Shown here in pieces: positions 1 through 7,374 of a DNA stretch of 41,559 bases. The first letter of the stretch is position 1. Each line of letters starts with the position of its first letter. Both the position numbers and the translations under genes were made by a program. The notes under the pieces were generated by a model. It did no database searches and had not been told where the DNA came from. It saw only the letters and a list, made by a program, of their open reading frames with translations. The DNA comes from Clostridia bacterium. GTDB lineage: Bacteria; Bacillota; Clostridia; Oscillospirales; QAKW01. The stretch lies in the NCBI GenBank assembly GCA_017440465.1, contig JAFSHF010000005.1, forward strand, positions 1 through 41,559, in the 5' to 3' direction.

Positions 1-120
1 ATTATAGGACTGTTTGAAAAATTGCTTATACTTGCCGTTGCTATACTTATCATAGGCTTTGTGCTTGGCATAGGTTGCATTGTTGCAGTACAAAAAAAGT
101 ACAATAAAGGAGTATTCTAA
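1..120 (+). CDS. C-terminal fragment of an unknown membrane protein
   Basis: The window opens inside a reading frame that stays open for 39 codons and stops with TAA at 118-120. The visible part is almost entirely a hydrophobic stretch (residues about 8-30 of the fragment, rich in I, L, V and G), ending in a short basic tail (QKKYNKGVF). This fits the last transmembrane helix and cytoplasmic end of an integral membrane protein. The family cannot be named from so little. Codon use is unlike the other genes here: isoleucine is repeatedly ATA and leucine CTT/TTG, while the neighbours favour ATC and CTG. A weak hairpin and then a strong terminator follow, so this is the end of its transcript. Confidence 0.55.
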   Translation: MIGLFEKLLILAVAILIIGFVLGIGCIVAVQKKYNKGVF

Positions 121-236
121 ATTCCAATTTATCGAATAGATGATATTTGTTTAAAAAAGGGTTTTAGGTTCTCCTAAAGATTGGGAAATGTGCCGTACAT
201 TTTCCCTGCTTGTTACGGTATAAGACAAAATTAAAA

Positions 237-265
237 GGAAGCACGAATTTCGTGCTTCCTTTTTT
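237..265. terminator. Rho-independent terminator between convergent genes
   Basis: A 10-bp perfect stem (237-246 with 250-259), a 3-nt loop and a run of T (260-265) form a textbook terminator for the left-edge gene. The A-run in front of the stem lets it also work for the converging lipoprotein gene on the minus strand. Two smaller stem-loops lie upstream (163-178 and about 183-206). Nothing else is visible between 121 and 236. Confidence 0.85.
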
Positions 266-312
266 ACTGTCCTTAAGAGTACAACCCGTACGGGAGTTCC
301 TTTTTATTTTAT

Positions 313-864
313 TTATTCTAAAGTATCAACCACAACGTTAGGGTCGTTCAGCAGCAGTTCCAAAACTTCGGTGTAGGCGCCGATGGCGTGGTCGCTTTTG
401 ACATTGACGGCGGTCTGCGCCAAGGTGCGATCGTGGAAGGTGAATTGATAATTGCCCTCTTCATCTTGGGTGATCTGCCCGCGCTTACTCAGGCGGTTTT
501 TGACATCGGGGCTTTCCAGCGCATCGCCGTTGATATAGGAAAAGTCGATCTTTTCAAAAATTTTGGTTACCGTATCGGTCTTTTCTTTTTTATCAAAGGC
601 TTCTTCCACCGCGGCGGTCACCACCGATTCATTGACCGCATAGACCGCGCGGCGATATTTCGCCGATGCGGGGTCGGCCTCCGCACTTTCCAGATAGGTC
701 TTGGCTTCGCTGACGCTCATATCGGGAATCTCTTTTTTGAAATTGACGATATTTTCTTCCGGCGGCTTCATCCATTCGGGATCTTCCTTGGGCAGCGGCT
801 TTTTGCAGGAGGCCAGACTCAGCAGCGCGATCGCTATTAATATAAAGGATAGAATTTTCTTCAT
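313..864 (-). CDS. lipoprotein of unknown function
   Basis: A 183-residue protein. The start is the ATG at 862-864, because AAAGGAG lies 6 nt upstream; an in-frame ATG 11 codons earlier has no such site and would put a charged stretch before the signal peptide. Residues 1-19 are a lipoprotein signal (two Lys, a hydrophobic core, lipobox LASC) with Cys20 as lipidation site, so the protein should be anchored to the outer face of the membrane. The mature part is highly charged and includes a Lys/Glu-rich helix around residues 80-100; I recognise no catalytic motif or named domain. It is transcribed divergently from the amino-acid transporter operon, but nothing in its sequence links it to transport. 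Confidence 0.75.
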   Translation of the reverse strand: MKKILSFILIAIALLSLASCKKPLPKEDPEWMKPPEENIVNFKKEIPDMSVSEAKTYLESAEADPASAKYRRAVYAVNESVVTAAVEEAFDKKEKTDTVTKIFEKIDFSYINGDALESPDVKNRLSKRGQITQDEEGNYQFTFHDRTLAQTAVNVKSDHAIGAYTEVLELLLNDPNVVVDTLE

Positions 865-895
865 AGAAAGCTCCTTTGACAGTTCGATTTCTTTC

Positions 896-925
896 ATTAT
901 AGCGCATATATATTAAAAAGTCCAA
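896..925 (-). promoter_or_regulatory. probable sigma-A promoter of the lipoprotein gene
   Basis: On the minus strand a perfect TATAAT (896-901) is preceded at 18 bp by TTGGAC (920-925), a weak -35. It lies 32 bp upstream of the lipoprotein start codon. Confidence 0.55.
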
Positions 926-953
926 AACATTTTAAAAATTTTCAAAAAAGCGG

Positions 954-982
954 TTGACAAATGCATAAACGCGTGGTATGAT
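954..982 (+). promoter_or_regulatory. sigma-A promoter of the amino-acid transporter operon
   Basis: TTGACA (954-959), a 17-bp spacer and TATGAT (977-982) with an extended TGG just before the -10 box. This is one of the strongest promoters in the window, as expected for a binding protein needed in excess. It is divergent from the lipoprotein promoter, the two -35 boxes being about 28 bp apart. Confidence 0.9.
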
Positions 983-1031
983 ATTATCACTTTAGCGAGA
1001 TAAAGCAATAAATTTTTCGGAGGAACGAACA

Positions 1032-1832
1032 ATGAAAATGACAAAGAGAATTTTGGCAATCGTATCCATCTTAGTGATGGTCTTTTGCATGGCCGCTTGC
1101 GGCGCCAAGAAGGAAACCGTAGTTGTCGGTTATACCATCTATGAGCCGATGAACTATACTAACGAAGACGGCGAGCTGGTTGGTTTTGATACCGATCTGG
1201 CGAAGGCTGTTTTTGAAAAGCTGGGCTATGAAGTGGTCTTTAAGCTGATCGATTGGGATCAAAAGTACACCGAACTCAATTCCGGTGCCATCCAATGCAT
1301 CTGGAACGGCTTTACCGCCAATACCGCCGATGACGACGGTGTTGCCAGAGCCGATAAGGTTGATTTTTCCTATAACTATATGGGCAATAAGCAGGTCATC
1401 GTTGCTAAGGCAGATCTGAACGCCGCCATCACCGATGCTAAGAGCCTTGAAGGTAAGGTCGGCGCTGTGGAGAACAGTTCCGCCGGCGATACTTATCTGA
1501 CCGAGAAGTTGGAAGGCTCTATTAAGAAGGGTGTTGCTTCCCAGCTGGATGCGATGAAAGAGCTGAGCTTGGGCGCTGTGGATTTCGCTGTTGTCGATGA
1601 GCAGTTGGCAAAAGCCTATGTGGGCAAGGGCGACTATGCCGCATTTGAGATTTCCGATAAGCTCTACAGCGATGCAGAGTATTATGCCATCGGCTTCAAG
1701 AAGGGCTCCGAACTGACCGCCAATGTCAACGAAGCGTTGGAAGCGTTGGGTGAGGACGGCACCATCGCTGAGCTGGCGAAGACCTACGGCGTAAGCAACA
1801 CCGCCATCACCGATTTCTCCGACCAGAAATAA
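1032..1832 (+). CDS. amino-acid ABC transporter substrate-binding lipoprotein (family 3)
   Basis: A 266-residue binding protein that captures a polar or charged amino acid outside the membrane and hands it to the permease encoded next. Signal peptide residues 1-22 with lipobox MAAC, Cys23 lipidated. The mature part has the family 3 fold signature: an opening strand (VVVGYTIYEPM), then GELVGFDTDLAKAVFEKLG, the hinge around WNGFTAN, and a C-terminal lobe ending in GTIAELAKTYGVS. GGAGGA at 1019-1024 sits 7 nt before the ATG. The substrate cannot be read from the sequence; the family covers Gln, Glu/Asp, Cys, His, Arg and Lys. It is first in an operon with permease, ATPase and a folate enzyme, and is separated from them by a stem-loop that probably keeps its mRNA more abundant. 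Confidence 0.93.
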   Translation: MKMTKRILAIVSILVMVFCMAACGAKKETVVVGYTIYEPMNYTNEDGELVGFDTDLAKAVFEKLGYEVVFKLIDWDQKYTELNSGAIQCIWNGFTANTADDDGVARADKVDFSYNYMGNKQVIVAKADLNAAITDAKSLEGKVGAVENSSAGDTYLTEKLEGSIKKGVASQLDAMKELSLGAVDFAVVDEQLAKAYVGKGDYAAFEISDKLYSDAEYYAIGFKKGSELTANVNEALEALGEDGTIAELAKTYGVSNTAITDFSDQK

Positions 1833-1850
1833 TTAAAAACGTACATTTCA

Positions 1851-1888
1851 AGAAACTTGCAAGGCAAGAAATTGCCTTGCAATTTTCT
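1851..1888 (+). other. intercistronic stem-loop after the binding-protein gene
   Basis: An 11-bp perfect stem (1857-1867 with 1872-1882), GAAA loop, extended after one mismatch by a further 5 bp (1851-1855 with 1884-1888). Only four T follow, so it is probably a partial terminator or 3'-end stabiliser. That would give more binding protein than membrane components, a common arrangement in ABC import operons. Confidence 0.7.
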
Positions 1889-1913
1889 GCTGTTATAAAG
1901 GAAATTATAAACT

Positions 1914-2630
1914 ATGGATTTTTGGACGATTACAGGGCTTCTGCTGCAGGGCTTCGGCATCACCTGCCTGCTCTTTGCGCTGACCTTGCTCCTTGCGATC
2001 CCGCTGGGGCTTGCATTATCTTTTTTATCAATGAGTAAATTTAAGTTCATCAAGGCACCGGTGAAGATTTTTATCTGGATCATTCGCGGCATCCCCTTGA
2101 TGCTCTTTATCTTTGTTATTTATTATCTGCCCAGCCTTTTGGCAGATGGCAACGCGGGGGCGAATATTTTTAATAGCATCGACCTGCAGATGACCATCGC
2201 CGCCGGCAGTACTGAGCTTTTATGGCAGGGGCGGTTTTTGGCGGTGCTCATTGCCTTTGTCATCAACTATGCCTGCTATTTTTCGGAGATCTTCCGCGGC
2301 GGCATCGAAAGCATCCCCCAGGGGCAATATGAAGCGGGCTATGTGCTGGGCTTGACCAAAAATCAGGTCTTTTTCAAGATCGTGTTGAAGCAGGTGGTCA
2401 AGCGGATCGTTCCCGCCCTTTCCAACGAGATTATCACGCTGGTGAAGGATACCGCGCTGGCAAACGCCATCGCCATCCCCGAGATCATCCATTGCGCCAA
2501 GATGATGGCGTCTTCTCAGGCACTGATCTGGCCGATCTTCTATACGGCGGCGTTTTATCTGCTCTTTGTCGGTCTTTTGACCGTTCTTTTGGGTAAAGTG
2601 GAGAAGAAACTCTCCTATTTCAAGGCATAA
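1914..2630 (+). CDS. amino-acid ABC transporter permease (HisM/GlnP type)
   Basis: A 238-residue integral membrane protein with about five hydrophobic helices, forming the channel of the polar amino-acid importer. The family's cytoplasmic EAA loop is clear at roughly residues 138-165 (ESIPQGQYEAGYVLGLTKNQ), the contact point for the ATPase, followed by TLVKDTALANAI, also typical. Length matches the family. AAAGGA lies about 11 nt before the ATG. No second permease gene is present, so it probably works as a homodimer. It lies 13 bp upstream of the ATPase gene. Confidence 0.93.
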   Translation: MDFWTITGLLLQGFGITCLLFALTLLLAIPLGLALSFLSMSKFKFIKAPVKIFIWIIRGIPLMLFIFVIYYLPSLLADGNAGANIFNSIDLQMTIAAGSTELLWQGRFLAVLIAFVINYACYFSEIFRGGIESIPQGQYEAGYVLGLTKNQVFFKIVLKQVVKRIVPALSNEIITLVKDTALANAIAIPEIIHCAKMMASSQALIWPIFYTAAFYLLFVGLLTVLLGKVEKKLSYFKA

Positions 2631-2643
2631 GGGGGGAAGCGAA

Positions 2644-3429
2644 ATGGCATTATTGGAAGTAAATCATATTGAAAAGCATTTCGGATCCACCCGCGTTTTG
2701 GAGGACATCGGCTTTACCTTGGAAAAGGGCGAAGTGGTCGCCATTATCGGCTCCTCCGGCAGCGGCAAGACCACCCTTTTGCGGTGCCTCAATTTTTTGG
2801 AGACTCCCGACCAAGGGCAGATCATTCTGAACGATGAGGTGCTCTTTGATGCGGAAGACCCCGCCACCCTGGATAAAAAAGAGGTGCGTAAAAAGCGGTT
2901 GCATTTTGGGCTGGTGTTCCAGAATTTCAATCTCTTTCCCCAATATACCGCGCTGGAAAACGTGATGCTTGCCAAGGAACTTTTGGCAAAGGAAAAGCCC
3001 GACTATAAGGAAAACCGCAAAGAGATCCATCAGCAGATCGAAGCGCAGGCCAAAGGCTTGCTCTGCCGGATGGGGCTGGAGGATCGGATGTATAATTATC
3101 CCCAGCAGCTTTCCGGCGGTCAGCAGCAGCGGGTCTCCATCGCCCGCGCGCTGGCAATGGATCCCGATATCCTTTGCTTTGATGAGCCCACCTCGGCGTT
3201 GGACCCCGAGTTGACCGGTGAGGTGTTGAAGGTCATTAAGGAATTGAAGGATACCGGCAGTACCATGATCGTGGTGACCCACGAAATGGAATTTGCCCGC
3301 CACGTCGCCGATAAGATCATCTTTATGGCAGACGGTATTATCGAAGAGGTGGGCACCCCGGAAGAGGTGTTTGAACACCCCAAGAGCGCGAAGACCTGCG
3401 CATTTTTGCAAAAATCAACGGAGATCTAA
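2644..3429 (+). CDS. amino-acid ABC transporter ATP-binding protein (GlnQ type)
   Basis: A 261-residue ATPase powering the importer from the cytoplasmic side. Visible motifs in order: Walker A GSSGSGKTT (about residues 36-44), Q-loop (VFQNFNLFP), ABC signature LSGGQQQR, Walker B DILCFDEPTSALD and switch His in VVTHEME. The region between Q-loop and signature carries a somewhat enlarged charged insert (about residues 110-140). A GGGGGGAAG ribosome site precedes the ATG. Its stop codon shares one base with the start of the next gene, so the folate enzyme is translationally coupled to it. Confidence 0.95.
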   Translation: MALLEVNHIEKHFGSTRVLEDIGFTLEKGEVVAIIGSSGSGKTTLLRCLNFLETPDQGQIILNDEVLFDAEDPATLDKKEVRKKRLHFGLVFQNFNLFPQYTALENVMLAKELLAKEKPDYKENRKEIHQQIEAQAKGLLCRMGLEDRMYNYPQQLSGGQQQRVSIARALAMDPDILCFDEPTSALDPELTGEVLKVIKELKDTGSTMIVVTHEMEFARHVADKIIFMADGIIEEVGTPEEVFEHPKSAKTCAFLQKSTEI

Positions 3430-3962
3430 TGAAAAAAGAACTGCGCAAAAAAATGAAAGAACTGCGTGCCGCGCTCCTTCCGCAACAGCGGAAGGAGGCG
3501 GCTTTGCGCGTTTATCAAGCGGTGGTGCAGCTGCCCGAGTTTCAAGCGGCGCAGACCGTCTTTTGCTATGCTTCGGCGGGGGAGGAACTTTCCACCGCGT
3601 TGATCGCCGATGCCCATCCGCGGGTGGCGTTCCCCAAGGTCTTGGGGGATGGGGTGATGAAGTTTTATTGCAGCGGCAAACTGCAAGCGGGCTTTCGCGG
3701 AATAATGGAGCCGCAGGGCGGGGAAGAGGTTTTCCCTCAAGCGGGCGATCTGATGCTATTGCCGGGGCTGGCGTTCGGCAAGGATGGCTCCCGCCTGGGC
3801 TATGGCGGCGGATATTACGATCGGTATCTGGACGCTTGCGCGGTTCGACCGATTTGTTGCGGCATCGGGTATGAAGCGCAGGTGCTGGAAACGCTTCCCA
3901 CCGAACCGACCGACCAACCCCTTGATCTTTTAATTACAGAACAAAAAATCCGAAGATTTTAA
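3429..3962 (+). CDS. 5-formyltetrahydrofolate cyclo-ligase (MTHFS)
   Basis: A 177-residue cytoplasmic enzyme that converts 5-formyl-THF to 5,10-methenyl-THF with ATP, recycling the inhibitory storage folate. The hallmark C-terminal ATP/substrate motif is present at about residues 112-137: LLPGLAFGKDGSRLGYGGG followed by YYDRYL. The N-terminal basic helix (KKELRKKMKELRAAL) is also typical. The start overlaps the upstream stop by one base (TAATG), with GGAGA 4 nt upstream. Folate recycling has no obvious link to amino-acid import; the gene probably rides on the operon. Its last codons lie inside the terminator hairpin. Confidence 0.93.
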   Translation: MKKELRKKMKELRAALLPQQRKEAALRVYQAVVQLPEFQAAQTVFCYASAGEELSTALIADAHPRVAFPKVLGDGVMKFYCSGKLQAGFRGIMEPQGGEEVFPQAGDLMLLPGLAFGKDGSRLGYGGGYYDRYLDACAVRPICCGIGYEAQVLETLPTEPTDQPLDLLITEQKIRRF

Positions 3963-3979
3963 TGTCTTCGGATTTTTTT
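3948..3979 (+). terminator. Rho-independent terminator overlapping the stop codon
   Basis: A 9-bp perfect stem (3948-3956 with 3965-3973), 8-nt loop and seven T (3973-3979). The TAA (3960-3962) of the cyclo-ligase gene lies in the loop, so the terminator is built from the gene's own 3' end. Confidence 0.85.
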
Positions 3980-4011
3980 GTGAACAATTGATAAATTCCG
4001 CCAAGATATTC

Positions 4012-4040
4012 TTGAAAAGGGAAGAGATGGAAGTTATAAT
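4012..4040 (+). promoter_or_regulatory. sigma-A promoter of the fused ABC transporter gene
   Basis: TTGAAA (4012-4017), 17-bp spacer and consensus TATAAT (4035-4040), 38 bp upstream of the TTG start. No operator-like symmetry was noticed around it. Confidence 0.85.
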
Positions 4041-4078
4041 ATAGGATACGAATCTATGTTCAAAAAGGAGAACTGACG

Positions 4079-7018
4079 TTGTTACGTTTAGAAAACATTT
4101 TTAAATCCTATAAGGTGGGAGAGAACACCGTCGAAGCGTTGCGCGGGGTGTCGATGGAATTTCGCAGGAGCGAGTTTGTATCGATCTTGGGCCCTTCGGG
4201 CTGCGGAAAGACCACCCTGCTGAATATCATCGGCGGGCTGGATAGCTATAATACCGGCGATCTCATTATCAATAATCGCTCCACTAAGGAATATAAGGAT
4301 AGCGATTGGGATGCCTACCGCAATCATTCGGTGGGCTTTGTCTTCCAAAGCTATAATCTGATCCCCCATCAGTCGGTGCTCTCCAATGTGGAATTGGCGC
4401 TGACCCTTTCGGGTGTCAATAAAAAGGAGCGGCGCCGCCGCGCCCGCGAAGCCTTGGAAAAGGTGGGCTTGGGCGACCAACTGCATAAGCGCCCCAACCA
4501 AATGAGCGGCGGGCAGATGCAGCGGGTGGCGATCGCGCGGGCATTGGTCAACGACCCCGAGATCATCCTTGCCGATGAGCCCACCGGCGCGCTGGATAGC
4601 GAGACCAGCCTGCAGATTATGGAGATCTTAAAATCCATCTCCAAAAATAAACTGATTATTATGGTCACCCATAACCCCGATTTGGCGGAGGAATATTCCT
4701 CCCGCATCATTCGCCTGTTGGATGGCCAGGTGGTCAGCGACAGCGACCCCTATACCGCCGAAGAAACCGCCAAAGAGAAGGGCAAAAAGGCGAAAAAGCC
4801 CTCAATGAGTTTCTTCACCGCATTGGCGCTTTCCTTCAATAACCTGCTGACCAAAAAGGGCAGAACCTTTATGACCAGCTTTGCAGGGTCCATCGGTATT
4901 ATCGGCATTGCGCTGATCCTTTCGGTCTCTCAGGGCGTGCAGGCGTATATCGATGGGGTGCAGGAGGATACGCTGACCTCTTATCCGGTCACCTTGCAGG
5001 CGGAGACGGTGGATCTTTCCTCAGTGCTGACCAATGTGATGGGTGCAGACCCCGGCGCATTGACCCACGAGACCGATAAGGTCTACTCCAGCTCGGCAAT
5101 GTATGAAATGATGAACACCCTGACCGGTGCCGAGACCGAGACCAACGACTTAAAAGCCTTTAAAGAATATTTGGAATCCAAGGATAACGGCGTTGCCCCT
5201 TATATCAGCGCGGTGCAGTATTCCTATGATCTGGATTTCAATATCTATACCAAGGATGCCGAAGGCAAGATCCTCAAATCCGATGTGATGGAGCTGATGG
5301 AGAATATGCTGGGCGGCGCGATGGATTCTTCCGTCACCGGCAGTTCGATGATGCAGGGCTATCAGCAGACCATGAGCATCTGGGAAGAGATGCTGGAGGG
5401 AGAAAAGGGCGAATTGATCAACCCTCTGGTCAAGGAGCAATACGATCTGCTCTATGGCCATTGGCCCGAAAAACACAACGAATTGGTATTGATCCTCAAC
5501 GAAAATAACGAGGTCAGCGATATCGCTCTGTATGCCTTGGGTCTGGAATCGGAAGAGCATATGAAATCCATTATGGATGCCTATCTCAATGCCGAGGAAA
5601 TTAAAACCACCCAAAAAAGTTGGTCTTATGAGGAGATCTGCAAGCGCAACTTCCGCTTGATCTTAGATGCCGACCGCTATCAATTGGATTCGGAGACCGG
5701 CATCGCCAGCGATATCTCCGAAAATGATACCGGACTGCGGTTTTTATACGATAACGGCATCGAACTGAAGATCTCCGGCGTTCTGCGCCCCAATGCGGAT
5801 GCCACCTCCAATATGATGGGCGGTGCCATCGGCTATACCGGCGCGCTGACCCGCTATGCGGCAAAACAAGCCAATGAGCGGGCGGTGGTGAAAGAGCAGT
5901 TGAAGAACGATACGATCGATATCTTCAGCGGCCTGCCCTTTGCCACCGGCGAAGAGCCCGAACTGACCAAAGAGCAAAAGATCGCAGAGATCAAAGCCCA
6001 TTTTGAAGGGTTGGATACCGCCGGCAAAGCCGAGCTGTATCAAAAGATCACCACCACCCCCTCCCGCGCGTATCTGGACGATACCATCGACGGAATGCTC
6101 AAGGGGATGGACCGCGCCACGCTGGAAGAGCAGGTGCAAAAGGCGGCGGAGGAATCCTCCAATATGAACGCCGATACCATCAAAGAATATATCGCCTCGA
6201 TGGACGATGAGACCCTCTTCGACTATGTGCGGGAGGAGCTGGAAAAGCAGATCACCGCGCAGTATGCCGAAGCCACCGGCGCTCAGTTGGCAACCCTGCC
6301 CGACGCCCAAAAGGCGATGGCTCTGCAGATGGCGATGCCCTCCTATACCGAGGCGCAATGGCTGGAATTTTATGATCTCTATATGCCCCCGTCTGTTTCG
6401 GAAGCGACCTTGAAAGAAAATCTAAAAACCTTGGGCTATGTGAATCTGGATGAGCCTTCCGGCATCAACCTCTTTGCCTCGACCTTTGAAAATAAGAATA
6501 ACATCTCCGATGCCATCGATGCCTATAACGAAGGCAAGAGCGAGGAACAGCAGATCACCTATACCGACTATGTGGCGTTGTTGATGTCCTCCATCACCAC
6601 CGTCATTAATGCCATCTCCTATGTGTTGATCGCCTTTGTCGCCATCTCGCTGGTGGTCTCCTCCATTATGATCGGCATCATCACCTATATCTCGGTATTG
6701 GAGCGGACCAAAGAGATCGGTATTCTGCGCGCCATCGGCGCATCCAAGCGGGATATTTCCCGCGTCTTCAATGCCGAGACGCTGATCGTCGGCTTCACCT
6801 CCGGCGCCATCGGCATTTTGGTGACATTAGGTTTGAATATCGTAATTAATATCATTCTCCAAGCCCTCACCGGCATCCCCGATCTCCGCGCCGTCTTGCC
6901 CTGGCAGGGTGGAGTGATTCTGGTCTGCATTAGTATGGTTCTGACCTTTATTGCGGGGCTGATACCTTCGGGAGTTGCCGCTAAAAAAGATCCTGTAATA
7001 GCCCTTCGCACCGAGTAA
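4079..7018 (+). CDS. fused ABC ATPase / FtsX-type permease (MacB/LolCDE-like)
   Basis: A 979-residue protein joining an ATPase and a permease. Start is TTG, chosen because AAGGAG lies 8 nt upstream and the protein then opens directly with the ABC fold. Domains: ATPase about 1-230 (Walker [10 protein letters not shown], signature MSGGQMQR, Walker [13 protein letters not shown]), first membrane helix about 260-285, a very large extracytoplasmic segment about 290-835, then three helices in a C-terminal FtsX domain with the conserved [15 protein letters not shown] loop. This is the four-helix MacB/LolC topology used for mechanotransmission, not classical pumping. In clostridia such proteins act in cell-envelope stress or peptide/lipoprotein handling; substrate unknown. 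It is a single-gene unit with its own promoter. The stop codon lies on the edge of a repeat hairpin. Confidence 0.9.
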   Translation: MLRLENIFKSYKVGENTVEALRGVSMEFRRSEFVSILGPSGCGKTTLLNIIGGLDSYNTGDLIINNRSTKEYKDSDWDAYRNHSVGFVFQSYNLIPHQSVLSNVELALTLSGVNKKERRRRAREALEKVGLGDQLHKRPNQMSGGQMQRVAIARALVNDPEIILADEPTGALDSETSLQIMEILKSISKNKLIIMVTHNPDLAEEYSSRIIRLLDGQVVSDSDPYTAEETAKEKGKKAKKPSMSFFTALALSFNNLLTKKGRTFMTSFAGSIGIIGIALILSVSQGVQAYIDGVQEDTLTSYPVTLQAETVDLSSVLTNVMGADPGALTHETDKVYSSSAMYEMMNTLTGAETETNDLKAFKEYLESKDNGVAPYISAVQYSYDLDFNIYTKDAEGKILKSDVMELMENMLGGAMDSSVTGSSMMQGYQQTMSIWEEMLEGEKGELINPLVKEQYDLLYGHWPEKHNELVLILNENNEVSDIALYALGLESEEHMKSIMDAYLNAEEIKTTQKSWSYEEICKRNFRLILDADRYQLDSETGIASDISENDTGLRFLYDNGIELKISGVLRPNADATSNMMGGAIGYTGALTRYAAKQANERAVVKEQLKNDTIDIFSGLPFATGEEPELTKEQKIAEIKAHFEGLDTAGKAELYQKITTTPSRAYLDDTIDGMLKGMDRATLEEQVQKAAEESSNMNADTIKEYIASMDDETLFDYVREELEKQITAQYAEATGAQLATLPDAQKAMALQMAMPSYTEAQWLEFYDLYMPPSVSEATLKENLKTLGYVNLDEPSGINLFASTFENKNNISDAIDAYNEGKSEEQQITYTDYVALLMSSITTVINAISYVLIAFVAISLVVSSIMIGIITYISVLERTKEIGILRAIGASKRDISRVFNAETLIVGFTSGAIGILVTLGLNIVINIILQALTGIPDLRAVLPWQGGVILVCISMVLTFIAGLIPSGVAAKKDPVIALRTE

Positions 7019-7120
7019 AATCGTTGAAATGGGCGCATCTTCCGATTTTTTAACCCTCGGCATATCATTATATAGCCGAGGATCAAAGAAATCGAAACCT
7101 GCATCCCATTTGAACGATTT
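7018..7120. repeat. hairpin repeat element, copy 1 (tandem)
   Basis: A 103-nt element with nearly perfect terminal inverted repeats: left arm 7018-7033 and right arm 7105-7120, with one mismatch in 16. Inside are a second imperfect pairing (about 7043-7051 with 7085-7094) and a perfect inner stem CCTCGGC/GCCGAGG (7055-7061 with 7075-7081), so the whole element folds into one long interrupted hairpin. Its first base is the last base of the upstream gene's TAA. It is followed 2 nt later by a second copy, and a diverged copy lies at about 16484-16582. Confidence 0.85.
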
Positions 7121-7122
7121 AC

Positions 7123-7222
7123 AATCATTGAAATCGGCGATCTTCCGATTTTTTGCCCCTCGGCATATCATTATATAGCCGAGGATCAAAAAATCGAAAC
7201 CTGCATCCCATTTGAACGATTT
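7123..7222. repeat. hairpin repeat element, copy 2 (tandem)
   Basis: A second copy directly downstream of copy 1, almost identical from the CTTCCGATTTTTT segment to the right arm CCCATTTGAACGATTT (7207-7222). The left arm has drifted and pairs less well. The junction sequence ACAATCATTGAA recurs right after this copy (from about 7223), so a third unit may have begun there and been lost. Together with copy 1 it fills most of the 356-nt gap between the ABC gene and the binding-protein gene; the rest (about 7235-7374) holds only an AT-rich promoter region. Confidence 0.85.
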
Positions 7223-7296
7223 ACAATCATTGAATTGTGCAGTTTGCAACGATCAAGTGCCATAAAAAGAAAAAGTTAAAAAAAAGTAAAAATATA

Positions 7297-7325
7297 TTGA
7301 ATTTTTAATAGAGATAGTATATAAT
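7297..7325 (+). promoter_or_regulatory. sigma-A promoter of the orphan binding-protein gene
   Basis: TTGAAT (7297-7302), 17-bp spacer and TATAAT (7320-7325), 49 bp upstream of the start codon in very AT-rich DNA containing A-tracts that could act as an UP element. Confidence 0.85.
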
Positions 7326-7374
7326 CAAAATAGAGGTATTCTCGAATAAAAAACAACGAAAAGGAGAAACAAGA

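Noticed and set aside
6827..7249. Minus-strand frame through the tandem hairpin repeats
   Set aside because: Its apparent internal protein repeat is just the translated DNA repeat, and it overlaps the end of the ABC gene.
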